64,000 bases of DNA. Source: Candidatus Methanomethylicota archaeon (lineage in GTDB: Archaea > Thermoproteota > Methanomethylicia > Methanomethylicales > Methanomethylicaceae). The position numbers and the translations under genes are program-made. Position 1 is the first letter of the stretch, and each line of letters starts with the position of its first letter. Below are positions 27,115 to 35,875 of the stretch, one piece after another. The DNA is taken from the NCBI GenBank assembly GCA_029887765.1, contig JARXPF010000003.1, positions 1 through 64,000 of the forward strand, written 5' to 3'. The notes under the pieces are model-generated. The model had not been told where the DNA came from and ran no database searches. It saw nothing but the letters and a program-made list of their open reading frames with translations.

Positions 27115-27409
27115 TTCTAGCAATTTTGTCCATTTCTTCAGGATCTTTTGCATTTAACATTTTTTCTTTTAATTCTTCTATTTTTTTAGAAATTCCTTCT
27201 TCCAATTCAGAAATTTTAAACATTTCTAATAATGCTTTTTCTTCTTCATCTGTTTTAACAAATATTACTTTTCTATTACAACTAGGGCATATTACTTCTC
27301 CACCTTTTAATTTAAATAATGGTATTTTACACTCTGGACATACTTCATTTAACATAGTTGCTCCAGCTCTAAGTAATTCTGCACTTTTTTTAATAACTTC
27401 ATTACGCAT
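27062..27409 (-). CDS. UPF0148 / Sjogren autoantigen-1-like zinc protein
   Basis: A protein of about 115 residues with a zinc ribbon C24, C27, C41, C44 ('VCPECKIPLF' and 'ICPSCNRKV') after the helix 'MRNEVIKKSAELLRAGATML', matching archaeal UPF0148. The C-terminal half is a charged coiled coil. Function is unknown. The frame is open to 27511 but the family begins at the ATG at 27409. Its last 53 bases are antisense to the end of the XPF gene. Confidence 0.82.
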   Translation of the reverse strand: MRNEVIKKSAELLRAGATMLNEVCPECKIPLFKLKGGEVICPSCNRKVIFVKTDEEEKALLEMFKISELEEGISKKIEELKEKMLNAKDPEEMDKIARTISSLIDLKEKLRQKKI

Positions 27410-27483
27410 TTTTTTCACAAAAATATAAAAATAGGTTAAAAATAATATAAGTTCTTTGATAGAAAATTTTTGGAAGTGATTAT

Positions 27484-27738
27484 ATGAGTTCTCAAAAATT
27501 AGCTCAAGCAATTGCCATACTCCAAAGAATTGTAGAAGATACAGGAGTGCCTAGGAATATAAGAAGAGCAGCTTCTGAAGCTATAAAAATTCTTCAAAGT
27601 AGTACTTATAGTAATGCTGTTAGAGCTTCAAATGCAATAAGTATACTTGAAGAATGTAGTCAAGATCCTAATATGCCTTTATTTGCAAGAACAGCAATTT
27701 GGCAAGCAATTAGTATATTAGAACAAGTTACAGATTAA
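27484..27738 (+). CDS. UPF0147 family protein
   Basis: The 84-residue helical protein with '[16 protein letters not shown]' and '[19 protein letters not shown]' belongs to UPF0147, a small all-alpha archaeal family of unknown function. It begins with ATG at 27484 preceded by 'GGAAGTGATT'. It ends overlapping the convergent pyrF by 11 bases. Confidence 0.88.
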   Translation: MSSQKLAQAIAILQRIVEDTGVPRNIRRAASEAIKILQSSTYSNAVRASNAISILEECSQDPNMPLFARTAIWQAISILEQVTD

Positions 27739-28450
27739 TTATTTTTGAATATTCAATCAAGACTTTTCTAATATCTTTTGCATCATATATACTTCTTCCT
27801 ATAATTGCATGCCAATTTTTTACCATTATTTTAGAACAAATACTTAAATCTCCACCTTGTACTCCAATTCCAGGAAGATAATAAATTGGATTTTTAATCA
27901 TTGAATCTATAATTTTTTTATAATTAATTAAGACATTTAGATTATTTCCAGGAAGAATAAAATCTTTTACGCCCATTTCTATAGCTATTTTATATATTTC
28001 TAAAGGAGCATCATCTTTTAAAAATCCTCCATTACTAGCTAGTAAATCAGGAATAGTCATAATTCCTCCTACAATTGGGATAATACCATGAGAATTTAAT
28101 TCTTCTATCCAAATTCTTTCTACAGAAGGTCCACTAAAAGGAAAAATTATAGCATAATCTATATTAGAATCTTTTAAAATTTTAGAAAAAATCTTAGCAG
28201 TATGTAAAACATCTGTACCTCCTTTTTGATGATCATATATTATTGGTTTTTCTGAAATATTTCTTATTTCTGAAACTATTTTTGAAAGTCCATATTTTAA
28301 TGCTAAACTAAATCCTATCTTATATCCACCAATAAATTCTAAATCATAAGAATTAGAAACTATTTCTATTAATCTTTCAATATTATCAACATCACATGCA
28401 ATTATTATACTTTTTTCATTTTTTATTCTTTTAATTTTCCTCTCCTCCAT
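27728..28450 (-). CDS. pyrF: Orotidine 5'-phosphate decarboxylase
   Basis: Last step of UMP synthesis. '[12 protein letters not shown]' near the start and '[11 protein letters not shown]' (the D-x-K-x-x-D-type catalytic array, in variant form) mid-protein, plus '[14 protein letters not shown]' and '[11 protein letters not shown]' at the phosphate-binding end, fit archaeal OMP decarboxylases. At 240 residues its length is normal. It overlaps pyrE by 20 bases and is the last gene of the pyrimidine operon. Confidence 0.88.
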   Translation of the reverse strand: MEERKIKRIKNEKSIIIACDVDNIERLIEIVSNSYDLEFIGGYKIGFSLALKYGLSKIVSEIRNISEKPIIYDHQKGGTDVLHTAKIFSKILKDSNIDYAIIFPFSGPSVERIWIEELNSHGIIPIVGGIMTIPDLLASNGGFLKDDAPLEIYKIAIEMGVKDFILPGNNLNVLINYKKIIDSMIKNPIYYLPGIGVQGGDLSICSKIMVKNWHAIIGRSIYDAKDIRKVLIEYSKIINL

Positions 28451-29081
28451 ATTCTTTTAAATAATTGAGAATATTCTCCATTTCTTTTTCTGTAATAATT
28501 TTATTTTTTAATGCAAAATTAGCTATATCTTTTATATTTACTATGGATTTTACAGGAATTCCATATTTCAATTCAAATTCTTTTGTAGCTTTATATTTTC
28601 CATTACTTTTTTCCATTCTATCTACTGCAATTAGAATGAATAATATTTTCACATTATTTATTGAATGAAGTAATTGAATAATATCTTCTTTTGTTTTTCC
28701 AGTTGTTATTACATCATCTAAAATTATTACTCTATCTCCACTTTTTACTTCACCTATTATTACTCCTCCTTCTCCATAATTTTTTATTTCTTTTCTGTTA
28801 AAAGCAATTCTTTTCGAAATTCCAAATATATTACTTAAAGCTATGGCTGTGGAAATAGCTATGGGAATTCCTTTATAAGATGGTCCAAAAATTACATCAA
28901 AATCTATTTTTAATTCCATTATACTTTTAGCATAAAATTCTCCAAGTTTTGCTAAATCTTTTCCTTCTTTTATAGCTCCAATATCTATAAAATAAGGAGA
29001 AATTCTACCACTTTTTAATTTAAAATTTCCAAATTTTACAGCTCCTACATCTAAAAGAAATTTAGAAAATTCATTCTTCAA
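28431..29081 (-). CDS. pyrE: Orotate phosphoribosyltransferase
   Basis: Transfers phosphoribose to orotate. 'FKLKSGRISPYFIDIGAI' and the PRPP motif 'RVIILDDVITTGKTKEDII' are clear. Length is 216 residues. The start overlaps the pyrDK stop by 4 bases and the end overlaps pyrF by 20, so the three steps are tightly coupled. A second PRTase-like gene at 57898 is a regulator and not a duplicate of this enzyme. Confidence 0.92.
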   Translation of the reverse strand: MKNEFSKFLLDVGAVKFGNFKLKSGRISPYFIDIGAIKEGKDLAKLGEFYAKSIMELKIDFDVIFGPSYKGIPIAISTAIALSNIFGISKRIAFNRKEIKNYGEGGVIIGEVKSGDRVIILDDVITTGKTKEDIIQLLHSINNVKILFILIAVDRMEKSNGKYKATKEFELKYGIPVKSIVNIKDIANFALKNKIITEKEMENILNYLKEYGGEEN

Positions 29082-30688
29082 ATTAATATCCTCCTCCCAC
29101 TTGGTGCTCTTTTATATTTACCAAAATCTTTTCCACTTTTTAATATTGAATATTGAAATACAGGTCCATCTACACAAATTCTTAATCCATCCATAGCACA
29201 ACTTCCACATATACCAACTCCACATTTAGTATATCTTTCAATAGAACAAAATATTTTATTTTCATTAATACTTTTAGCTTCTATTTCACATGCTTTTACA
29301 AGCATAATTTCAGGTCCACAATTAAAGAATTCTTTTACATTATTAATTTCTATAATGTCTGTAACCATTCCCTTTACTCCAATACTTCCATCTTCAGTTG
29401 CTACTTTAACTTCAACTATTTCTTTTAAATTATCATATAGAGGAAGGTCTGATTCAGTTTTTCCTCCTATATATACTGTATTAACTCTATCTTTAAACAT
29501 TTTAGCTATAAAATAAATTGGAGCTACTCCAGATCCTCCTCCAACTAAATTTGTTTCTTCATTTGGAATGTATGAATTTCCATATGGTCCTCTTAATAAA
29601 ATAGAATCTCCTTCTTTTAATTCAACAATTTTTGAAGAAACAGGTCCTACTTTTTTTATAAGTAATGTTATTGGATTATTAAAAGCTAAGGAGAAAGGTT
29701 TTTCACCTATTCCTGGTATCCATACAAATACAAATTGACCTGGTAATGCTTCTATACTTCCATCTAAAATTAAAACCCTTGTATCTGATCCCCAAGCTTC
29801 TTTAATTCTAAATTCTTTATATTCTAAATTCACTTTAGGTCTTTCTTCATTAATACCCATAGATAAATTCTTTAAAAATTTCTTAATTTTATCAGTACTC
29901 ATTCCAAGTAAAGCAGTTCCAATTCCAAATAAATCTGCACCTGCTTTTTTAAATTCTTCAATATCTTGAGGAGTAGTAATTCCACCCATTCCTATTATTG
30001 GAACTTTTACATTTTCTCTTATTTCTCTTATACACATAAGTGAAATTTCTTTTATTGCTGGACCAGATAATCCACCATATATATTTGATAATATAGGTTT
30101 ATTTGTTATAGGATCAAAAAATATTAATGGTCCTAAACTATTTACTGCAGTAATTCCATCTGCTCCTGCATCTACAGCAATTTTTGCAATTTTTCCAATA
30201 ATTCCAGGAGATGGTATGAGTTTAACAAATATTGGAATATCAGTAGATTTTCTAATTAAAGAAACAATTTCTTTTACTAATTTAGGAGATATTCCTATAG
30301 CAGCTCCATAACCTTTTACATTTGGACATGATAAATTAAGCTCAATCCAATCAGTATATTTTTCAATTTTTAAAACAAGTTCATAAAATTCTTCAGCTGA
30401 AGATCCAAATATTGAAGTCATTAATATTTTCTTTATTGGATAAATTTCTTTTAATTCATTTATAAATTCATTTATACCAGGATTTGGAAGTCCTACAGCA
30501 TTAATTAAAGATCCTAGTACTCCTGCAATTATTGGTTCTTTAAAACCATCTCTTTCTATTAATCCAATACTTTTTGTTGTTATTACTCCTAATCCTTCTA
30601 CATCTTCCATAGTTTTAATTATATCTGGTGTTGTAGCTACTATTCCTGAAGGTAATACTAATTTTTCTTTTGGTAATTCAATTTTCAT
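29078..30688 (-). CDS. Fused dihydroorotate dehydrogenase PyrD and electron-transfer subunit PyrK
   Basis: Residues 1 to about 295 are a class 1B dihydroorotate dehydrogenase ('WIELNLSCPNVKGYGAAIG', 'GITAVNSLGP', 'VPIIGMGGITTPQDIEEFKKAGA'). From about residue 310 a ferredoxin-reductase-like PyrK domain follows, with 'GQFVFVWIPGIGEKPFSLAF', 'NLVGGGSGVAPIYFIAKMF' and the [2Fe-2S] cysteines of 'YTKCGVGICGSCAMDG'. PyrD and PyrK are normally separate proteins that form a heterotetramer using NAD; here they are one 536-residue chain with no internal stop. It overlaps pyrC by 11 bases and pyrE by 4. Confidence 0.92.
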   Translation of the reverse strand: MKIELPKEKLVLPSGIVATTPDIIKTMEDVEGLGVITTKSIGLIERDGFKEPIIAGVLGSLINAVGLPNPGINEFINELKEIYPIKKILMTSIFGSSAEEFYELVLKIEKYTDWIELNLSCPNVKGYGAAIGISPKLVKEIVSLIRKSTDIPIFVKLIPSPGIIGKIAKIAVDAGADGITAVNSLGPLIFFDPITNKPILSNIYGGLSGPAIKEISLMCIREIRENVKVPIIGMGGITTPQDIEEFKKAGADLFGIGTALLGMSTDKIKKFLKNLSMGINEERPKVNLEYKEFRIKEAWGSDTRVLILDGSIEALPGQFVFVWIPGIGEKPFSLAFNNPITLLIKKVGPVSSKIVELKEGDSILLRGPYGNSYIPNEETNLVGGGSGVAPIYFIAKMFKDRVNTVYIGGKTESDLPLYDNLKEIVEVKVATEDGSIGVKGMVTDIIEINNVKEFFNCGPEIMLVKACEIEAKSINENKIFCSIERYTKCGVGICGSCAMDGLRICVDGPVFQYSILKSGKDFGKYKRAPSGRRILI

Positions 30689-31946
30689 AAATTACCTCCT
30701 TTCCTTTTATTGGAAAGAATTCTCCTTCTTTATATGCAATCTCTCCTTCAATTATTGTTATAATTGGCCATCCTTTAAGTAACATACCTTCATATGGAGT
30801 CCATTTACATTTATAATGTAAATCATCAGCAGTTACTTTCTTTTCTAAATTTTTATCTACAATTATAATATCTCCATCAGCTCCAACTTCTATTACTCCT
30901 TTTCCCTTTATTCCAAAAATTTTTGCAGGATTATAACACATTAATTCTACAACTTTTTCTAAACTTATTTCTTTTTTTAATGCTGCATTCATCATAAGTG
31001 GAAGAGAAGTCTCTACACCTGGCATACCTGATGGAGCATTTTCTTTTTCCTTCTCTTCTTTTAAATGTGGTGCATGATCTGAGCCAATACAATCTATAAG
31101 ACCTTTTTTTAATGCAATCCAAAGTGATTTTCTATCTTCTTCACTTCTTAAAGGTGGATTTACTTTTGCATAATTTCCGATTTTATTTAATAATTCTTCA
31201 TTTAAAAATAAATGATGTGGAGTAGCTTCTTTATAAAATGGAGAAGCAGCTTCAGCTTCTTCAATTGATGTAATATGTAAAATGTAAATTTTTCCTTTAT
31301 TTATAAATTGAATTAATTTATTTATAGCAGAAATAGCAGCAATTTTAGGTCTTTTTAAATTATGAGTTGGCATATCTGAAAATTTTTCAATAATTTCTTC
31401 ATCTTCAGCATGAATACTTACAATTCTTGCTTTTTCTATTACTTTACCTATTATTTTAATATCTTTAATTAATAATCCTAATGTTGAAGATGCCATAAAT
31501 ATTTTAGCAGAAGCTGCAAGTGGATTTCTCTTTCCAACAACTTTTTCAATTTCTTCTAAATTATTCTCTGTTACTCCAAAATGAAGTCCATAATTTACTA
31601 AAGGAGGTTTTGTATTATTTATTAAAGCTTTTTTCTCTAATAATCTTTCTAATGTTGTTGTTGGAGGATTATTATTTGGCATATCAAGCACTGTAGTTAC
31701 TCCTCCTGCAATAGCTGATTTAGAACCACTTTCCCAATTTTCTGAAGATAGTCCAGGTTGTCTAAAATGAACATGAGGATCTACAATACCTGGTAAAACA
31801 AGTTTTCCTTCTGCATTAATTATAATATCAGCTTTAGGTTCTTCTTTTGTTATTTTTAAAATTTTACCTTTATTTATTAATATATTTGCATTAAAAATCT
31901 CTTTATGTGTTACAATTATACCATTTTTTATTAACAACATTTTCAC
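30678..31946 (-). CDS. pyrC: Dihydroorotase
   Basis: Cyclises carbamoyl aspartate. The metal motif 'GIVDPHVHFRQPGLS' near residue 55 and 'CIGSDHAPHLKEEKE' near residue 300 are characteristic of class I dihydroorotases, with 'SIHAEDE' between. Length is 422 residues. It overlaps pyrI by 4 bases upstream and pyrDK by 11 downstream. Confidence 0.94.
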   Translation of the reverse strand: MKMLLIKNGIIVTHKEIFNANILINKGKILKITKEEPKADIIINAEGKLVLPGIVDPHVHFRQPGLSSENWESGSKSAIAGGVTTVLDMPNNNPPTTTLERLLEKKALINNTKPPLVNYGLHFGVTENNLEEIEKVVGKRNPLAASAKIFMASSTLGLLIKDIKIIGKVIEKARIVSIHAEDEEIIEKFSDMPTHNLKRPKIAAISAINKLIQFINKGKIYILHITSIEEAEAASPFYKEATPHHLFLNEELLNKIGNYAKVNPPLRSEEDRKSLWIALKKGLIDCIGSDHAPHLKEEKEKENAPSGMPGVETSLPLMMNAALKKEISLEKVVELMCYNPAKIFGIKGKGVIEVGADGDIIIVDKNLEKKVTADDLHYKCKWTPYEGMLLKGWPIITIIEGEIAYKEGEFFPIKGKEVIYEN

Positions 31947-32404
31947 ATCTTTAATTTTATATTTTTTTCATTACATTCATAACCACAATAATGACATACT
32001 AATGTTAAAGGATTTTTATCAATTACATAAAGACGAGAAGGTACAGGTTCTTTATTTGATATACAATTAGCATTAATACAAAGTGCTATATCTTCTATTA
32101 CATCTGGTATTACTACTTTTCTCTTTTCTTTTACTTCATAATTTTCTATTATATTTATAGTTGCATTTGGTGCGATAAGTGCTATTTTATTATATTCATC
32201 ACTTTTTAAAAATCTATTTTCAACTTTTATAATATCTTTTTTTCCATATTTAGTACTTTCTAAATTTTGACCTATTATAACAACAGAATCTTGATTGAAT
32301 AAATTCAATATTTCAGCTATAATTATTCCTTTACCTGGTGGTATATGATCAATAACAGTTCCATTTTCTATTAATCTTACTATTAATCCTTTTTTTGTAT
32401 TCAT
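31943..32404 (-). CDS. pyrI: Aspartate carbamoyltransferase regulatory subunit
   Basis: The 153-residue subunit has an N-terminal nucleotide-binding domain ('NGTVIDHIPPGKGIIIAEIL') and a C-terminal zinc domain with cysteines in 'NANCIS' and 'LVCHYCGYEC'. It lets CTP and ATP control the catalytic subunit PyrB. It is coded directly after pyrB with a 4-base overlap, as in other archaea. Confidence 0.95.
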   Translation of the reverse strand: MNTKKGLIVRLIENGTVIDHIPPGKGIIIAEILNLFNQDSVVIIGQNLESTKYGKKDIIKVENRFLKSDEYNKIALIAPNATINIIENYEVKEKRKVVIPDVIEDIALCINANCISNKEPVPSRLYVIDKNPLTLVCHYCGYECNEKNIKLKM

Positions 32405-33381
32405 TTTATCCCTCCTAATATTAATGACATTATTGTTGCTCTAACTGGTATTCCATTTTTTACTTGTTCAAAATAACAAGCTCTTTCATCATAATCTACA
32501 TCTATGGAAATTTCATCAACTCTTGGAAGAGGATGCATTATACAAGTATTTGATTTTGCTTTTAATAATAATTCTTTATTTAATTTAAAAATTCCTTTAA
32601 CTTTATTATATTCATTTTCATCAGGAAATCTTTCTTTTTGTATTCTTGTCATATATATTACATCAGCAATTGATATTACTTCTTCAAGTTTTAAAATTTT
32701 TTCATATTTTACATTATTTCTTTTTAAAAATTTTTCAATATGTTCTGGTATTTGAAGAGATTCAGGAGCTACTAAGAAAATTTCACAATCATACATAGAT
32801 AAAGCATAAATTAATGAGTGTACAGTTCTACCATATTTTAAATCTCCTACAATTGCTATACAATTTCCATCAATTTTTCCTTTTTTTTCTTTTATTGTAA
32901 ATAAATCAAGAATTGTTTGTGTTGGATGTTCATTTTTTCCATCACCAGCATTTATTATTGGAACTTTTTTATAACCTCTTTTTACTCTATTTGTTGTTAT
33001 ATCAGCCGCCCATCTAGCAGCACCATCATAAGGATGTCTTAATACTATTAAGTCTACATAATTTGCTACTGTTTCAATTGTATCCTTTAAAGTTTCACCT
33101 TTCATTACTGAAGTTCCTTCTATACCAGCAAACCATATAGTTTCAGCACCAATTAAATGAGCTGCAGTATCAAAACTTAATCTTGTTCTTGTACTTGGTT
33201 CATAAAATAATAATCCTATAATTTTTCCTTTAAGAAGATTTTTATCATAACCTTCTTTTTTCATTTTTTCTGCTATTTTTAATATATATTCAATTTCTTC
33301 TTTTGTAAAATCTCTTATAGAAACTAAATCTCTTCCTTCAAATTTTCCTTCTACGATAGAGAAAACCCACCTATAAATCAA
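32401..33381 (-). CDS. pyrB: Aspartate carbamoyltransferase catalytic subunit
   Basis: First committed step of pyrimidine synthesis. The carbamoyl phosphate site 'FYEPSTRTRLSFDTAAHLIG' and 'VLRHPYDGAARWA', 'NAGDGKNEHPTQTILDLFTI' and 'CIMHPLPRVDEI' are all present. The family usually begins close to 'GRDLVSIRDFTKEE', so the first 15 or so residues from the start at 33381 may be an over-extension. It follows the inositol-phosphatase-like gene by 6 bases and overlaps pyrI by 4. Confidence 0.94.
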   Translation of the reverse strand: MIYRWVFSIVEGKFEGRDLVSIRDFTKEEIEYILKIAEKMKKEGYDKNLLKGKIIGLLFYEPSTRTRLSFDTAAHLIGAETIWFAGIEGTSVMKGETLKDTIETVANYVDLIVLRHPYDGAARWAADITTNRVKRGYKKVPIINAGDGKNEHPTQTILDLFTIKEKKGKIDGNCIAIVGDLKYGRTVHSLIYALSMYDCEIFLVAPESLQIPEHIEKFLKRNNVKYEKILKLEEVISIADVIYMTRIQKERFPDENEYNKVKGIFKLNKELLLKAKSNTCIMHPLPRVDEISIDVDYDERACYFEQVKNGIPVRATIMSLILGGIK

Positions 33382-33387
33382 GAAAAT

Positions 33388-34185
33388 TTAATATTTAAAA
33401 TTTCTTCTAATTAATGAAATAGCTTCTTCACATAATTTTTTATTTCCAGTAATGATTGAAATTCTTTTACTTAAGTCTATTAAACTATTAAGTTCAATTC
33501 CATTAGAATCTAAGATAGTCGCTCCAGCTTCTTTTAATATTATATAAGCAGCAGCAATGTCTGTTATTCTTAAAAGTTCTCTCATATCTATGTAAAGATC
33601 TAAAGCCCCACTAGCAACATAACAAAGTTCTAATGCAGCTGAACCTATTATTCTTATTAATTTTGCTTCAAAAATTATTGGAAATATATTTTTATTAATT
33701 TTACCTTTTGCTTTTATATCAATTCCTATTATTGCTTTTTTTATTGATTCAATATTATTTACATAGATTCTTTTATTATTTAAATATGCCCCTTTTCCTT
33801 TCTCAGCTTTAAATAATCTTTCACTTGGAATTTCCATAACAACTCCAGCATAAATATCTGAAAGATTTGGACCATTTGAAATAGCTATGGAAATTGAATA
33901 TGGTATTATTCCTCTAATAGCATTAGTTGTACCATCTATTGGATCTAAAATTATTAATGGATATTCTTCATTACCAAATTTTTTCTCTCCTATTTCTTCA
34001 CTAATTAATCTTCCTTTAAATTCTATTGATTCTAAATAAGAAATTATTGCTTTTTCTACAATAAAATCAATTAATTTTGTTTTCTCTCCTCCTGCCCCCC
34101 TTCCTACTATTTTAGAAAATTCATTTTGAGGTATTTCAGATAGGGCTTTTACACCTATTTTACATAATTTTTCTAATAATTCCAT
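33388..34185 (-). CDS. Inositol monophosphatase / fructose-1,6-bisphosphatase family protein
   Basis: The Mg-dependent phosphatase motifs are 'LILDPIDGTTNAIRGI' (D-P-x-D-G-T) and 'LRITDIAAAYIILKEAGA' with 'GSAALELCYVASGALDLYI'; the metal-ligand Glu lies in 'ISEEIGEKKF'. Archaeal members often act on both inositol phosphate and fructose bisphosphate. At 265 residues its length is typical. It is the first gene of the minus-strand run that continues into pyrB after 6 bases; a metabolic link to pyrimidines is not obvious. Confidence 0.88.
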   Translation of the reverse strand: MELLEKLCKIGVKALSEIPQNEFSKIVGRGAGGEKTKLIDFIVEKAIISYLESIEFKGRLISEEIGEKKFGNEEYPLIILDPIDGTTNAIRGIIPYSISIAISNGPNLSDIYAGVVMEIPSERLFKAEKGKGAYLNNKRIYVNNIESIKKAIIGIDIKAKGKINKNIFPIIFEAKLIRIIGSAALELCYVASGALDLYIDMRELLRITDIAAAYIILKEAGATILDSNGIELNSLIDLSKRISIITGNKKLCEEAISLIRRNFKY

Positions 34186-34229
34186 AATTTAATAAGGATA
34201 TATTTGAGAATTTATTATTTTATATTAAA

Positions 34230-34314
34230 GCGGGGGTTGCCAAGTCAGGTCAAAGGCGCAAGGCTCAGAACCTTGTGGCGTAGGCCTTCGTGGGTTCAAA
34301 TCCCACCCCCCGCA
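34230..34314 (+). tRNA. tRNA-Leu (anticodon CAG)
   Basis: A class II cloverleaf: acceptor GCGGGGG/CCCCCGC, anticodon stem CAAGG/CCTTG around loop CTCAGAA, long variable arm, and T arm GTGGG-TTCAAAT-CCCAC. Discriminator A, no encoded CCA, no intron. It is divergent from the IMPase-pyr operon, and its 3' end faces the atypical segment with the ClC gene. Confidence 0.95.
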
Positions 34315-34335
34315 TTATAGACGAATCTTTACACC

Positions 34336-34476
34336 TTAACATTTTAGAGTTATTTCAGCTTTCTGAATAGTTTTATGCCCTTCAGTAAAACCTAATTCTT
34401 CAGTCGTTAGCTTCCAATAATTAGATTTATTTCTATAAAATTTGACAATATGAAAAAAAGATAGGGGTCTTTTCAA
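34336..34476 (-). pseudogene. Possible gene remnant, 46 codons
   Basis: A minus-strand frame with a TTG at its head encodes a protein-like stretch containing 'KFYRNKSNYWKLTTEELGF' and 'EGHKTIQKAEITLKC' before the stop. I cannot name the family. Length, the absence of an ATG and the setting beside a tRNA 3' end suggest the tail of a decayed or foreign gene, but it could also be chance. Confidence 0.25.
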
Positions 34477-34589
34477 TGAATGTTCATTATAATGAGTGTT
34501 GGACTCGAAGCATTATTTTACGGTGGATTAATAAAGTTATTCGTGATTTTGAGATTGGTTTAGTTAGAGCTATCAGGAGATTCATATGA
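34476..34589 (+). CDS. Small ORF of 37 residues overlapping the ClC start
   Basis: An ATG at 34476, with 'AGGGGT' upstream, opens a 37-residue frame (ending 'EIGLVRAIRRFI') whose TGA overlaps the ATG of the ClC gene in an ATGA junction. The product is basic and amphipathic and is not recognised. It could be a leader that couples translation to the channel gene, a remnant, or chance. Confidence 0.3.
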   Translation: MNVHYNECWTRSIILRWINKVIRDFEIGLVRAIRRFI

Positions 34590-35875
34590 GAAGTAGACAA
34601 AATTTGAGTAGTAAAAGATTCTTTGAAGTAGCAAAGTATTGGATGCTGCCCTTAATTTTAGGCTCAATAATTGGCTTAGCCATATTCTTCCTTGTATATA
34701 TTTACGAACTGTTAAATTATATTTCATCTATTATTATAAACTGGAATTCTTCATTTCTTTTAGTTTCAACAATTATTGCGCTCCTTGGAGGATATTTAAC
34801 AATAAGACTTTTGGCGGAAAATAAAGAGTGTGGTTGTGGAACAGAACTTGTAATTGAAAGATACCATTTCAAAAATGGCTTTGTTAGCTTAAGAGATACC
34901 ATAAGCAGAACTTTGGCTTCTGCAATAACCATAGGTTTTGGTGGAAGCGCTGGATTAGAGGGACCAAGTCTTTTGTTAGGTGGAGGAATCTCTTCTTTTA
35001 TTGCTAGAAGACTAAAGTTGGATCAAAAAGATATAAAAACATTGTTTCTATGTGGAGCAGCAGCGGGATTTTCAGCAATCTTTAAGGCTCCATTGACGGG
35101 AATATTATTTGCCCTTGAAATACCTTACAAGAGAGATTTTGAAACTGAGGTTTTTATTCCAGCATCTATCGCTTCTATTACTGCCTATTTTACGTCTGCC
35201 ATAATCCTTGGAACAGAAACCATTTTTCCAACTCCAACATTTATTATGCCAACTCTTTCCACTTTTATACATGCAATTTTTCTAGGAATTCTAGCAGCGT
35301 TAGTTGCATTGACATTCATGGAAGTTCTTGAAAGAACAAAAATCATAAGCAAACGTCTTGTTAGTAGACTTCCAATGTTACTTATGACAATATTTGCTGG
35401 ATTAATTCTTGGTTTTATGGGTTTGTTTTACCCTGAAGCACTTGGACTAGGTTATGATTTCATTCATAAAATCACAATAGCCAAATTAGGAGAATTAACT
35501 TTGACAAATTTGACTGCACTTTTAATTTTAAAAATTGTAACCACGAGCATAACACTGAATTTCGGTGGAAACGGGGGGTTATTCATTCCGTCGCTTTATG
35601 TTGGCGGCACACTTGGGCTTATTTATGCACAAACTTTGAACCTTGAGACGCCTGTTTTATATGTCATATTATCAATGGCTGCAGTGCTGGCTGCGACGAG
35701 CAAAAGCCTTTTGACAAGTATAACTCTGGTTGCTGAAACTATGGGTCCAAGCTTTATAATTCCTACCATTGTTTCCGCCACTCTCAGCTATTTCCTTACA
35801 GGAAGCAGATCATTCTATAGAAGTCAACTTATGAATAAATTACAAGGCATATGCAATGCTAAATATTCAATTTAA
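34586..35875 (+). CDS. ClC-family chloride channel/transporter
   Basis: A 429-residue membrane protein with the ClC pattern: 'GFGGSAGLEGPSLLLGGGI' (the G(K/R)EGP-type anion motif, with Leu before Glu), 'LCGAAAGFSAIFKAPLTGILFALEI' in the form 'AAAGFSAIFKAPLTG', and 'NFGGNGGLFIPSLYVGG' (G-x-F-x-P). There is no C-terminal CBS pair. Whether it is a channel or a proton exchanger is not clear; a Glu occurs at the gating position. Composition is less AT-rich than the neighbours, and the gene lies alone between tRNA-Leu and tRNA-Thr, so acquisition is likely. Confidence 0.9.
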   Translation: MRSRQNLSSKRFFEVAKYWMLPLILGSIIGLAIFFLVYIYELLNYISSIIINWNSSFLLVSTIIALLGGYLTIRLLAENKECGCGTELVIERYHFKNGFVSLRDTISRTLASAITIGFGGSAGLEGPSLLLGGGISSFIARRLKLDQKDIKTLFLCGAAAGFSAIFKAPLTGILFALEIPYKRDFETEVFIPASIASITAYFTSAIILGTETIFPTPTFIMPTLSTFIHAIFLGILAALVALTFMEVLERTKIISKRLVSRLPMLLMTIFAGLILGFMGLFYPEALGLGYDFIHKITIAKLGELTLTNLTALLILKIVTTSITLNFGGNGGLFIPSLYVGGTLGLIYAQTLNLETPVLYVILSMAAVLAATSKSLLTSITLVAETMGPSFIIPTIVSATLSYFLTGSRSFYRSQLMNKLQGICNAKYSI

